From Rhipidocladum racemiflorum (taxonomy: Eukaryota; Streptophyta; Magnoliopsida; Poales; Poaceae): DNA of 64,000 bases. The notes under the pieces were generated by a model. The model was not told where the DNA came from. It ran no database searches and saw nothing but the letters and a program-made list of their open reading frames with translations. Below are positions 33,057 through 45,096 of the stretch, one piece after another; position 1 is the stretch's first letter, and each line of letters starts with the position of its first letter. The stretch lies in the NCBI GenBank assembly GCA_036346355.1, contig CM070579.1, forward strand, positions 6,448,001 to 6,512,000. The letters run 5' to 3'. The position numbers and the translations under genes are program-made.

Positions 33057-34003
33057 ATAAAAGGTAACTTTTCCACAAATTCTGTGATATTAAAAAATAT
33101 AGTTGTCCCAAGCTCTAAAGTACACATGTCTAGAAAAAAAGTTTCCAGGTAAATTTCCTCATTAACCAATTAACACCAATATATTGTGTATCTGTTTCCT
33201 ATCCTCAAATTTTTTTTGCTAGAAATGTACAAAAACTAATTACAATTACTCAGCTATATGAAGAATTATACCTCTGGCTGCAGCTTCTTCCTTTCTTTTC
33301 AATTCCTGGGTGTCACAGAAACATAAAAATATTAGGTAGAGTATTTGAATGAAGAAAATACAGGTGAATGGTTGTATGCATATATGGGTTGTTTCCATCA
33401 TGTGAAATATTGTCAAAGCAAAGTTTTCTTTGAGTAAAACTCGGCTCACTCTTGGATTCAGCACATTATAAATTATGTTGAAAGTTTTCTCTTGCATGGA
33501 TTTAGTACCAGTACAACAACCTTTTAGAAAATAAAGAGATGTATAGGTGCGATCTTTTGATAATGATAGACATTTTGTACAGGCACCGATGCATTGAGAC
33601 CATAACCAAGTCAAGTAGTTAACTTGTCTTCGACACACTAGGCAAATGATGGCCGGAGAAAAGGAAACAAAAGATGCCACATCTCACTAAGGATTACAAA
33701 GCTGCCACTATTAAATCAAACATCATAGCAGCATTGATTCAACTCAATCAAGCACATACTAGCTGCTTTCCACCACACTTTCAGGAAATGGTGCCAATTC
33801 GACGTCATCTTCCTGCAAATGCAAATGGTATTTAAGTTGGACACAATATTTACCAAAAGTATATGGAAAACTAAAAGAGGATACCCATAACACTATCATT
33901 GGAGGTTTCTTGCATTTTTTGATCCTCGTATGAAGCTAGAGGCACACACACTAATGCCTCAACTATTATTGGGCGCAGAACACTACGGTAATCATCAAGA
34001 ACT

Positions 34004-36060
34004 CTACCTCCAGTCTTGAGTTCGATGAGACGTTGGTAGTAGGTATGTCAAGAATTTCCTTACCATATTTGTCACAACAGGGAACACATGAGCATTCAAT
34101 TTCCACCAATCAAATAACACAAACTTTGAGTCCTCTGCAGGATGGTCTAGTCCATCTAAATATTTGAGCAATTCTAATTTAGATGGCTCTATAGATGTCT
34201 CTCGCAAGAAGGATTGAAACCCACTTGCACTGTGGCTACTGAGGTCCTTGTTTGCATACTTGAAGATGACTCAGCCTTGCTATTGACAACATTGTTGTGC
34301 GATGTTCAGCTTCATAAATGCCATATAGTTCATACAACTCACGTTTGACATAATTTTCCTTACTAAGGACCTTGCTTTCACTAAACATCATTTTAAAATA
34401 GTAATCAACAACTCTCATCTTAAACCTAGGATCAATAATAGTAGAAATAACCATAACATTGTTCTTTTACTCCAATATTTATCAAAATTGTCTAACATTG
34501 CTTTTCCCATCATGTTCATATGTTCATCCCCAGAATTACATGCAGCTACTAGTGCAATCTTAGCATTCATTATATAAGGATAGAAAATATTTGCAGTTGG
34601 GGTATACAGATCCTGATAATACCTTAGTTACCTCAGCAATGTTGTCAAGATTGGCTCAATTTTGCTATATAATGTCTGATCTTGATGGGAAGGCTCCCAA
34701 TTGTAATTCATATCAATATCATCATATTCAGTCAAAGCAACCCTATAGGGAATGCATGCGTCAAATATTTTATACGTTGAACTCCACCTTGTCGACACAT
34801 CTAGACATAATACTGCCCTAATTTTCAGATTCATGGATTTACAAACTTCAAAAAATTTGTACATGCAGGATGGAGACTTCTTAAGGTACTTCATAGTTTC
34901 CTAAGCTTGACTATCAATGGTAGCAATGGTTCAAGGCCATCATTCATTACCAAATTAACTATGTGAACACAACAGCGAACATAAAAATAATTAGGAATGA
35001 AGCCTGTTGTTTTCCTAGCAATGAACTTGGCCATCAAAGTCCTAGCAGCAATATCATTTGAGGAAACATTATCAACAGTGATTGTATGATGTTGTCTTCT
35101 ATTTTTCATTCAACTATACATTCAAACACTAGCAGCAATATCATTTGAGGAAACATTATCAACAGTGATTGTATGATATTGTCTTCTATTTTTCATTCAA
35201 CTATACATTCAAACACTGCCTGAGCTATGATATTCCCTGTATGTGGTGGATCTAACTCAACAAAATTCAAAAATGGCATTGCATAACCCAATCAGGATGT
35301 ATGTAGTGCACTATCAAAGCCAAATAGCAAAGATTTTGGTTCGATGTCCATAAATCACATGTCAAACTAATACTCTCAATAGCCTTAAAACTCTTCCTAA
35401 GGTGTTCTTTTTCAAATTCATAAACATTTATACATTCACTTCGTATGGTCTTCCTACCAATGAACTTGTATGATGCATGCATATATCTCATCAAGACATT
35501 AAACCATGTGTGCTCTACCATCATAAAAGGATATTCATGCACAACTATCATCTTAGCAATGAGCCTACAAGTTTCCTCATGATCATATTCAGTAGAAACA
35601 ACTGTAAGAGATGAACCTGACATGTCGGGATCATAGTTGAGTGTACCTTGAGCTAGCTATCTTCCTTCAAGTTCATATAGGGTGTACACTATGGCAAATG
35701 CCTATTCAAACTAGAAGTTTATTCCCCTTGAGTGTAAGCAAACAAAGCACCACAATATTTGTACTTAGCCTTCTCGACGGTCTTCCCTAGCACACAGCTC
35801 CCACCGCTATTGCAAAACCATACATGAAACCTTAGCTTCATATGGCTCCTCATCTTCGAAATAGCTTTGACCACCTTAAAATGCTTCCACCGGCTGCACA
35901 CTTTTCTCTCCCTTTATTTGCACCCTTGGGAGACAATGAAATACATGTCATCCTTTTGCCTCCTATTTGGCTTTGGAGACCTAGAACTGGAATGTTCACC
36001 ACCATCAGACACCTCATGTTGCTCATCATTGGAAGGTTCACTCTCAGACATATTATCATT
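34004..36060 (-). pseudogene. hAT transposase (BED finger, RICESLEEPER-like), broken
   Basis: This is the enzyme that would cut and join the hAT ends. On the minus strand the parts run in order. First is a BED-type zinc finger piece (KAKYKYCGALFAYTQG, near 35,750). Then come the catalytic-core segments SISLTCDLWTSNQNLCYLAL (35,360), HTITVDNVSSNDIAA (35,070) and RCCVHIVNLVMNDGL (34,960), then LDVSTRWSSTYKIFDACIPY (34,780) and IIDPRFKMRVVDYYF (34,430). The C-terminal dimerisation motif is FDWWKLNAHVFPVV (34,100). Frameshifts and stops separate most of these, and an 87-bp duplication lies inside, so it is dead. The C-terminal end is lost or unclear beyond 34004. Confidence 0.85.
35044..35217. 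repeat. Perfect-size 87-bp tandem duplication in the hAT transposase
   Basis: Units 35044-35130 and 35131-35217 are the same except for one base (GATGTTG versus GATATTG). 87 is a multiple of three, so the duplication itself would not shift the frame. It must be more recent than most other decay here. Confidence 0.92.
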
Positions 36061-36984
36061 CATGTCATATTCATCGTCCTCATATACATATTCATCAATG
36101 TTCTACACATACAAAATAAAATAGCAACACCCATATCATCATGAGTTGGGTTAGAATCAGGACTTTTTATCAACTAGTAACCACTCACCGATGTGGGTGC
36201 ATATGTGGGAGCAGGGGGAGGCACCAGTGGACCAGATCATGGAGGCTTTGCACGATTAACCACCTCTATCGATGTGGAGCATGAAGCGAAGATCAACGCT
36301 AGTGACACATAATCGAAGCTAGAAGACCGCCTCGGCCTCAATGCCTTGTTCGTTGACTCCCTGCTCAGTTTATTTTCCATCATGGAGGTCGTAGGAAGAG
36401 CGGTCGGTTGGAGAGAGCAGAGCGGGGGCGGAGACGATGGCTGGAGGAGAGGATCACTATGCCGCCAGCCACCGGGTTCCTCTCATGTGCGGTGCACCTA
36501 AACCCTAGGTGGGCTGAACCCAGGTGGGAGCAAAGGGGGTGGGAGGGGAGGTGGTGGTGGGACAAGGGGAGGATGGTGACTGGGAGAAGGGGAAGATAGC
36601 GGCAGCAAGAGAAAGGGGGAGGGGAGCGATGGTGGGAGAAGGGAGGATGGAGATGATGCAAGCAAGGATGATGGGAGACGGTGCGCGAGCAAGGGGGGAG
36701 GTGGTGACGGGAGAAGGAGAGGGAAGGAGGGTGGAGACCTGGAGTGGAGGGTCTTCGGCTTGTGGCTTGTGGTCGTGGGCTTGTGGCAAAACTGATTTTT
36801 GGGAGCCAAGTGAATTACTCGCTAACTCGCTCGTTAAACACGTTAACTTAACGAGTTCAAATCCCCGCCCGGCTCGGCTCGGCTCTACTCGTTAAGGGAT
36901 GAGTTCAAGGTGAGTCGAGACGAGATTTCGATTACTCGTTTAGCTCGTGAGTTTCGAGTTTTTTTTTTCACCCCTAGGTGCAGC

Positions 36985-38275
36985 AGCAATTGTGCGCAGC
37001 TGCAGTAAAAAAAAGCAAGGAAGATCAGTAGTGAAGATGTTTCCTAGCAGCAGTCAGCAAGAAAGCAACAGTAAGCAAATGCATGTGCAGGCTGCATTGC
37101 TAGAAGTTCCAGCAAGCGTGCAGCAGTGCTTAGCGCATGAACAACAAAGAAAAAGCAACATGGTGTGGGCACAAGTGAACAACGTCACTTTCTCGAGGCA
37201 ACAGCATAGCTACCTCCCTTCTAGTGGCACAGAAGAAAAGAGAAGGAAAAAAAAACTCATTTTGCCTTCTTTTACTAAGAGCACATGAAGCAAATTCCTT
37301 TTAATACATGGGGGCTCTGAAGTATGACCTTCTGCTGTTGGATTGAAACACGAGATTTTCTCTATGACAAGTCAAGATACGGGTTGTTCTTGCACAGCTA
37401 GATTTGGATGATGCGCTTTTTGGGATCGACAAGATACACGTTGTATGGTCTCTTGAGGAGAAGCAAAGTAAAGATTGTAAGATTTTATCTCAGATTCATT
37501 TTCATCTATCAAATAATATTCTGCAGGAGCTTTTGAAGTAGAAGACCGTCGTCGCATTATGGTTAAAGCTAGGGCAGATTTGCTTGACCAAAGATCTGAC
37601 CAGTAATATGCATTAGAAGCAGAAGCTTTATTCGCACAAGATGTCGAAAGACGTGTCATTGTTGAACCACCTGACAGTATATAAAAAAGTAGTATCAGAT
37701 CTCGAGTCCATGAAGGTAAAATATAATTATAAAGATTTGGGTCTTATTTTTTTATGCTTATTGTCTGGTTCATACTCTGCGTTCATATATACTATTTTAT
37801 ATAGCCGATGTACTCTTATACTTAATGAAGTCTATGAAGAACTGCATGCAAAGGAAATGATGAAACTCATGGTTCTGAACGAAAGTTCACGTTCACATGT
37901 GAAAGGTTTAATTGTCCACGGTAGACAACATGAGAGGAGCTCAAATGGTAATTCAAGAGGCAAAAAAACGAGCAAAAAATTACAAAGACAAATCAAAATC
38001 CAGAGGAAGGTACTAGTCGTGCATGTATTGTAAGAAAGATAGACATGACATATATGAGTATTGGTGGGTAAAGAAAAAGAAGAAAAGCAATAACAATTCC
38101 AAAAAGGATAAACAAGAGAATGAAGCTAAAGCCACTATTGTTACTAAGCAAGATTCTGATGGTGATGTTTTCGTTGACTTTGCCGATGATTCCAAAACTA
38201 GCGATGAGCGGATTCTTGATTCTACTCGTACATTCCACATGAGTCTGAACCGTGAGTGTTTCGTTAACTAAGAAG
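36985..38275 (+). pseudogene. Copia A leader and gag remnant
   Basis: After the hAT element the untranslated leader continues to about 37,330. The gag similarity then starts: VVLAQLDLDDALFG, LSQIHFHLSNNILQELL and LTVYKKVVSDLESMKV, typical of copia gag (UBN2-like). Stops occur near 37,350 and 37,530. The zinc knuckle near 38,020-38,070 reads CMYCKKDRHDIYEYWW, with Trp where the last Cys should be. An acidic stretch ends at the stop near 38,270. Confidence 0.75.
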
Positions 38276-39697
38276 CAACGCCAAGTGGATCCGTGTTGAT
38301 GGGTAATAATTTACCGTGCAAGATTGCAGACATTGGTTCTATCTAGATCAAGATTTTTTATGGCATCGCCAAAACTTTATCGGATGTTCGACACATTCTA
38401 AATTTAAAGAGAAGTCTTATCTCACTAAGTGCTTTTGATGCTGAAGGGTACAAAAATTCAGGTGGTGGTGGAGTTCTGAAGGTCTCCAAAGGTTCTTTTG
38501 TTGTGATGAAGGGTAATATGAAGGCTGCCAACCTATATCATCTGCAAGGCACTGTAATTTCAGGTAATGCTGCTATTGCCTTAAACAAATCATCCGATTT
38601 TGATACTACTAATCTTTGGCATATACGTCTGGGGTATATGAGTGAAACTGGCATGATGGAGTTATGTAAAAGAGGACTTGATGGTTAATGCAACGATAAG
38701 TTGAAGTTTTATGAACACTGTGTCTTCAGCAAGCAAAAAAGGGTGAAATTTAGCACTGCAACTCACTCTACAAATAGTATATTGGATTATGTTCACTCTA
38801 ATTTGTGGGGAGAATCACGCGTCCCGTCGCTTTTGAAGGTGCTATCTACATGTTAATTATCATTGATGATTACTTAAGAAGAGTTTGGCCATATTTCTTA
38901 AAGCACAAATCGGATGTGTTCAAGACATTCAAGGAGTGAAAAGTCATGATTGAGAAACAAATTGGCTAGCTTGTAAAGAAGCTGCGTACTGTCAATGGCT
39001 TGAAGTTCTATTTTAGAGAATTTGAAGCTTTATGCAGATTAGAGGGTATTGTGAGATATTACATAGTCCTTGGTTCTTCTCAAAAATGGTGTGGCTAGAC
39101 GTATGAACAGAACCATCATAGAGAAGGTACATTGCATGTTATCAAACTCCGACTTATCTAAGAGTTATTGCGGTGAAGTCGCTCCCACTGCTTGTTATTT
39201 AATAAATCGGTCACCAAATCTAGCAATTGATAAAAAGACTCCAATTGAGGTATGGTCTGATTCTCCAGCAGATTATTCAAATTTGAGAATATTTGGCTGT
39301 CCTGCTTATGCTCATGTTAACAATGGTAAATTAGAGCCTAGAGCCATTAAATACATTTTCCTTGATTGTAATTTGGTGTGAAAGAACATAAATTGTGGAA
39401 TCCTTTTGGTAGAAATATTACTTTTGATGAATCTGCTATGTCGCTTGAGAAACCACCTATTGATGTTCCTATTGAGGAGCTACAGAAATCAAGCTGGTGG
39501 AAAATGTTATTGATTCAGAAACTAGACCACAAACTAAATGAAAACATACAAGATGTTCCTGTTGTTGTACAACCGCCACAAAGTTCCAATGCAGCCGACA
39601 AGCCTAAGAGAAATATTTAAGCTACTAAGAGATTGAGTGAAGAAGCCAATATTGTGGCTTAATGTTTGAAGGTAGAAGAAATTGAAGGTGCTGTAGA
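38276..39697 (+). pseudogene. Copia A protease remnant and integrase
   Basis: The pre-integrase motif NLWHIRLGYMSETGMMEL (38,610-38,665) leads to integrase pieces: YVHSNLWGES, LIIIDDYLRRVWPYF (38,850-38,895) and LSNSDLSKSYCGEV. In the catalytic block LRTVNGLKF the expected Asp (T-D-N-G) is Val. Stops near 38,690, 38,940 and 38,970 and a frame change near 39,080 break it. It ends at the Mutator-type insertion (target copy 39689-39697). Confidence 0.8.
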
Positions 39698-40639
39698 GGG
39701 AAATTTGAATGAATGACACCCAATTGGACTGCCTCGGACAGAATGACATTAAATTGGCATGCCTTTCATGAAATGACACCGTTCACTCTAATTTCTTCAT
39801 GGAATGACATTTTAGGCCTTTTCTGGGCTTTTTTTTATATATTTTTCCCCGATTCGGCTGGTGACGGAATGAAAATGCCCCCGATTCGGTCATTGTCACA
39901 CCCAAAATTTTTTGCCAAAAAAAATGGTCTTCTTCTTCTTCCCGCCCGGCTCTCTCTCCTCCTCCTCGCGTTGGCGGCCATTGCCGCGCTACCGCTTCCT
40001 CGCGTCGCCGTCCCTCGCCCTACCCGCTGCCGCCACTGTGGTCAGGTCAACCGCCGCCGCGCCGCAATACCGCCGCAACTGGCCGTCACCTCGCCCGGAG
40101 CGCGCGGTAGGGAGCACGCGGTGGAGCTACTGCGAGCCCTAGCGACGCGGTGGGAGCGCGCGGGGCGTGGTGGTGAGTGGGTTGGCAACGGTGAGCGCGG
40201 CAGTTGCCGGCGCGCGGTGGAAGACGAGGCCACGGCCACCCGACGTGGCCACCAGCATGGAGCCCGGTGCGGCTCGGCAGGGGTTCCAGGTGTTGTCAGC
40301 GGCGTCGAAGGCGATGGGTGGGTGAGCTTTGGCTCTGCGGACGTTGACGCAGGCATCGAGGAAGGTCGATGACACGGCGACTGCGTGCCATCGGCGGCAG
40401 ACGGAGGAGGAGAGAGAGAGCCGCCCGGGCGGGAGGAAGAAGAAGATCGAATCGGGGGCATTTTCGTCCCGTCACCAGCCGAATCGGGGAAAAATATATA
40501 AAAAAAATGCCCAGAAAAGACCCAAAATGTCATTCCACAAAGAAATTAGAGTGCACAGTATCATTTCGCGAAAGGCAGGCCAATTTAATGTCATTCTATT
40601 CGAGGCAGTCCAATTGGGTGTCATTCATTCAAATTTCCC
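39698..40639. mobile_element. Mutator-like element with long TIRs (possible Pack-MULE), 942 bp
   Basis: The ends GGGAAATTTGAATGAATGAC and its inverted copy extend as terminal inverted repeats for roughly 250-280 bp, including CAATTGGACTGCCTC and GGCTGGTGACGG words. Flanks TGCTGTAGA (39689-39697) and TACTGTAGA (40640-40648) are a 9-bp duplication with one change, the Mutator signature. The GC-rich centre (about 39,990-40,370) is unlike the AT-rich surroundings and may be captured host sequence. Confidence 0.85.
40139..40375 (-). pseudogene. Possible captured host gene fragment (F-box-associated-like) in the MULE
   Basis: The minus-strand frame reads FLDACVNVRRAKAHPPIAFD, then PGSMLVATSGGRGLVFH and LTVANPLTTTPRALPP. 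The last word resembles the V-x-NPLT-x-x-x-R-x-LPP pattern of plant F-box-associated repeats. GC-rich codon use fits a grass exon. No start, stop or splice site of its own can be set. The call rests on pattern memory only, and it could be another gene type. Confidence 0.35.
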
Positions 40640-40648
40640 TACTGTAGA

Positions 40649-41839
40649 ACCTTCAACTTATTCAGAGACTATCTCTTCTAGTGATTCAGAAAGTTGGATG
40701 ACTGCCATCCATAATGAGATGCAATCTCTTGAGAAGAATGGCACTTGGGAGCTGGTAAAGTTGCCAATTGAGAAGAAGGCTATTCGTTGCAAATGTATCT
40801 TTAAAAGGAAGGAAGGTGTATCACCAACTGAAGAGGTTTAGGTACAAGGCAAGATTTGATGCTAAAGGATACTTCTAAATACCTTATATTGATTTTACAT
40901 ATGTCTTTTCCCCAATTGTGAAACATAGTTCTATTCGTACTTTACTCAGCATTGTGGCTATGCATGATTGTGAGCTTACATGGAGAACTAGAAGAAGCCA
41001 TTTATGTGGAGTAGCCAAAAGATTTCATCATTCCGAGAAAAGAGAAATTTTGCTTGCAAGTTGAAAAAATCTCTTTATGGCTTGAAGCAATTACCATGAC
41101 AGTGGTACAAGTGATTTAACTTTTTTTACGATCTCTCATAATTTCAAAAGATCTGATTATGATAGCAGTGCCTATTTAAAGATTGTTAATAGTTTAGATA
41201 TTTATTTGCTCATATATATTGATGATATGTTGATTGCTGCAAAAGATAAGATAGAAATTTCAAGACTGAAAGCGCCATTGAGCAGTGAATTTTGGATAAG
41301 GATCTCGTTGCAGTAAACAAGATTCTTGGTATAGAAATTATCAGAGATAGATGATTTGGAAAATTATGCCTAAGTTAAAAAGAGTATATTGATAAAATCC
41401 TTCGTCGTTCCAACATGGATTACTCCAAACCGATGAGTACTCCGTTAGCTGCACATTTTAGACTATCTTCAACGTTATGCCCACAATCACATGATGAAGT
41501 TGAGTACATGTATAGAGTTCCATATATCAGTGCAGTTGGTTCACTTATGTATGGCATAATATGGTATCATTCTAGCTTATCTCAATCATTGAGTACTGTT
41601 AGTAAATATATGGCTAATCCTGGCAAAGAGCATTGAAAAGCCGTTCAATGGATTTTTAGATATTTGCGGAGCCTTTCTAATGCTTGTTTACAGTTTGAAA
41701 AAATTAGAGATTGATTTGTTGGTTACATGGATTCAGATTTTGCTGGTGATTTGGATAAGAAAATATCTTTTATTGGTTATGTATTCATTGTTGTAGAATG
41801 CACTATTAGCTAACAAGCAAGTCCGCGAGTTATCGTTGC
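40649..41839 (+). pseudogene. Copia A reverse transcriptase and start of RNase H
   Basis: SESWMTAIHNEMQSLEKNGTWELV opens the copia RT (RVT_2). FSPIVKHSSIRTLLSIVA and the YIDD catalytic site (41215-41226) follow. DYSKPMSTPLAAHFRLS marks the junction with RNase H. Many stops and frame changes are present. Gypsy B enters at 41840 after the duplicated GTTGC. Confidence 0.85.
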
Positions 41840-42429
41840 TGTCGACGATTGGGGAGCAGGCCCCCGCCGAGCTTACTTGGTTGATGAGGGGACCAACCAC
41901 AATCCCTTCTCACGTGCGGGGTTACTCGGAGGTATGACTCACTAGACCAGACCGGATGATGACACAGTGTTTTACCCTGATTCGGGCCTCTCAAGAGGGA
42001 GATAATAGCCCTACTCCAGCTCGTGTATATTTCAATGTGTCTCCCCCCTCATGGGGGGGATGCTTTATAGTTCACAAAGGTCCACAATTCGTTAAGATCC
42101 ACTATCCCCATGTTTGACCACGTCCAACGTGGTAACTAACAGATCCTACAAGTTCGCCATGCTCCCGCGGAGGACGTAACGAACTGATGGAGGTTACGCC
42201 ATCGGTAGTTATTTTCCTCCGACCTCGAGATCACGCCAGGTCGGCTAATAGCTAGCTCCGAGCTCGGCCGCCTTACGCAGGCGCAAGCCCGCAATTGGCC
42301 AGACCACGCGACCTCCCTAGGCCCTGACTAGGTCGTCCTTGGGAACAACCTCCTGGTGGCTCGGGCGGGAGCGAGCTCGGCTGTTCGTGGCACCCGAGGT
42401 AATTTATGGGAATTATCCAACCCCCGACA
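41840..42429 (-). repeat. Gypsy B 3' LTR
   Basis: 590 bp. It differs from the 5' copy by about 20 changes, nearly all C/T or G/A, and by an extra block of about 11 bases near 42010. A polypurine-like CCTCGGGGGCTAGC (minus strand) is next to it at 42430-42443. Confidence 0.93.
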
Positions 42430-42443
42430 GCTAGCCCCCGAGG

Positions 42444-43605
42444 TTCAAGTGGAAAAAGGCCTGAAAAGGCTTTCCCCTTGGGCCTACTGTCCCACGTGCA
42501 CGTATGACTTGTTGCGGCGAACGGTTGCCGCGACCACCGAGCTATCAACGATCTCCGGGAGCGGGCTTTTGGCCATGTCCGTCGTGCTTCGGGCAGACGG
42601 ATGTGGGTCCCCCCCTCAACGGTTCCTTCCCCAGGAAGCTTTTACTCGGGCAGTACGAACGGCCCCTCCTGAGGAACTGTCTCTTGGCAGGACAGTTTCA
42701 ATTCGCGTGCCCACGTGTCGCTCCCTGGGTGGCGAAGCTGCGAGACTCCCTTCAGAGCGCCGAAAAGACGATCGATCAGCACAGGGAGGAGTCCAGGCGG
42801 CGAGCGATGGTCGGGAAGCTCGTCGGCAGGTGCTCGACCTCGAGTCCGAGCTCAACTCCGTACGGGAGGAGCTCGCCACTCTTCAGGACGAGAAGCGCGC
42901 CGGTCGCTTTTAGCTATGTCGCTTCCTGCGGGTTTACCTGCAAAACTCGAATCTCATGTAAAAATGATTTGTACATATTAGATGCCCTTCTGTTTCGGTC
43001 GAAATGCTAACGTGCTTCTAGCGCCTGCTTCGTACCGTTGTTCCTTATGCTTTGATGGTCGATGGTTACACGAACAACGAGCGATAGAGTAGGGAGAATA
43101 ACCTTAAGCGCATGTCGTTCTAGGTCGTAGTCACACGGTGCCCGTATAGCCCCCCGCCGTCAACGGAGGTCGCGGACGTAGCTTGCGAGCGCGACCTCAT
43201 TGGCGGGAGTGACCCGGGAGACTAAAGACGAAGTAACGCACCTCGTCGCGTGGCCTCCGGATACGGAATACCTATACCGTACGTCGGCCGACCTGTGCTC
43301 GGAACCATCCGAGGGGGTGTCCGTGCGATTCATTGCCTACGGCGGAGACTTGCCACGGAAAGGTGATCGTCTTACAAGGACGGGAGCCCCTGAGGTCGAG
43401 CTTGGTGGCCCGGCGTTAGCCGATCGTTTTTCCGTCCGTTGGCGTCACGACAACCGAGCTTGCTTTTGACTTTCGGTCGAGATCGGGCTGGGCCACGGGT
43501 TCTCTCTCCAGGGTGAAAAAGAAGCGGGGGCGATCCAAGGTGCCGAATTTTTTGGAAAAAATGAGGACAGTTGTGATCGCATAAAAAAAAGAAAAGTAGG
43601 GTGAA
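42444..43605 (-). other. Gypsy B 3' non-coding region
   Basis: On the minus strand this lies between the end of pol and the 3' LTR. Plus-strand sequence near 42720-42910 reads as a short coiled-coil-like frame (RQVLDLESELNSVREELATL), antisense to pol. It resembles, in place and character, the antisense coiled-coil block of gypsy T but is only about 60 codons long. No Transposase_28-like domain is seen. Confidence 0.45.
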
Positions 43606-45096
43606 TTAAATATAGAACTTACGCAGTTGGTCGATGTTCCAGGTGCTGGCGAGTTCTCGACCATATTCCATCGCGAGGCGAACAGCCCCTGGGCGTGCTG
43701 TTGAGATGACCGTATAAGGACCCTCCCATCTCGGTGATAATTTGTTGGCTTTTGACAAGTCTTGAACTCGTCGCAGAACGAGATCGCCGACATGTAAGGT
43801 CCTTGGTCGTATCGATTTGGCGGCGTGCCTGCGAAGAGCCTGCAGGTAGACCGCGGAACACAGCAAAACCCGTTCGCGTGTCGCCTCCGCGAGGTCGAGG
43901 TCGAGGAGGCGCTCGCCCTCTTGGTCGATGTCATCAGTCAGATTCACCCTCGGGGATCCCAGCACGACTTCGGCGGGCAGGACGGCTTCTGCGCCATACA
44001 CGAGCTGAAAGGGGGTCTCCCCTGTAGCTCGGCTCGTCGTGGTGCGGACCGACCAGAGGACGGGAGGTAGCTCGTCCACCCAAGCCTATCCGTGCTGGTC
44101 GAGATTCCTGAAGACTCTCTTTTTTATTCCTTGGATAATCTGCCCGTTCGCGCGCTCGGCCGCCCCATTGCTCTGCGGGTGGGCAACGGACGCGAAGCAT
44201 ATCTTGGTCCCGATCTCCTCGCAATAAGCCTGAAATAGCTCGCTTGTGAACTGAGTGGTGTTGCCTGTGATGAGGCGACTTGGAACGCCGAAGCGAGTCA
44301 CTACGTTATTGCGGAAGAACCTTTTAGCAGCTTGTGACGAGATGGTCGACACGGGCTCGGCCTCGATCCATTTGATGAAGGTGTCGATTGCGACAAACAG
44401 GTGTTTGCAACCCTTCCTTCCCCGGGGAAACGGTCCGAGTATGTCGATGCCCCAAACCGAGAACGGCCAAGTCAGGGGCATGGTCTGCAGCGCATACGCC
44501 GGCTGATGGATTTTCCGAGCGTGGAACTGGCAAGACCGGCAGGATGCCACCATTGAGCGCGCGTCGGCCAAGGCCGTCGGCCAGTAGTAACCTAATCGGA
44601 AAGCTTTGCTGACCAAGGTCCTAAAGGATGAGTGAGCTCCGCACATCCCGTCGTGGATATCTTTGAGGAGGTATTTGCCTTCCTCCTGAGTGATGCATTT
44701 GGAGAGGACTCCAAGCGCACCCTTGCGGTACAAGACGCCCTCGACCATTTTGTATGGGGAGGAGCGTCTTAAAAGCCGGGACTTCTCGGCCTCTTCTTCG
44801 GGCAGCGTCCCGTGTGCTAGGTACTGGATGAATGGCATCATCCAACTCGCACCATGCTCGAGGAAGGAGATGATACCACCCGTCTCGGGTGCCTCCCCTT
44901 CGGCAGGGATGGAGGGCTTATAAAGGTGCTCGACGAGCACCCCCGCCGGAGCGGGAAGTTGGGCGGAACCGACCTTTGATAGATGGTCGGCCAGGGCATT
45001 GTCCTTCCTAGGGATGTACAATACCTCGAAATTTCTGAAATACTTTTCCATCTTCCTTACTTCAGTCAGGTAAAGCGCCATTGAGTCATCGGAACA
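43606..45096 (-). pseudogene. Gypsy B integrase
   Basis: In frame with RT after the stop at 45097. The end of RNase H (RNFEVLYIPRKDNALADHLS) is followed by the zinc-binding part (IHDGMCGAH ... CRSCQ, complete HHCC). Catalytic Asp 1 is in WGIDILGPF. The second Asp is lost: the block reads ITGNTTQF instead of the usual T-D-N-G-T-Q-F. The Glu region GAAERANG is present. A stop at 44088-44086 (GGA-TAG-GCT) interrupts before AWVDELPPVLWSVRTT. The protein ends ELASTWNIDQLRKFYI at the stop 43606. Confidence 0.88.

Larger units (their letters stand above)
30179..36976 (-). mobile_element. hAT transposon, 6.8 kb with nested solo LTRs
   Basis: GGTGTAGC (30171-30178) and GGTGCAGC (36977-36984) flank the element, an 8-bp duplication with one change. 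The ends TAAGCGTG and (inverted) TAGGGGTG match at 6 of 8. Both subterminal regions are rich in CTCGTTAA / AACGAG words. A broken hAT transposase is on the minus strand. Removing the two solo LTRs leaves about 4.6 kb, a normal autonomous hAT size. The parts 33,060-34,000 and 36,060-36,960 hold no domain I can name; 36,400-36,800 is low-complexity purine-rich. Confidence 0.8.

Noticed and set aside
33246..33680. A 144-codon minus-strand frame between a solo LTR and the hAT transposase.
   Set aside because: It is AT-rich, Cys/Phe-rich and lacks hAT motifs; it is probably transposon 3' sequence or a chance frame.
36380..36895. Pro/Ser-rich and Gly/Glu-rich frames on both strands.
   Set aside because: The stretch is low-complexity purine-rich DNA near the hAT terminus, which opens frames in every phase.
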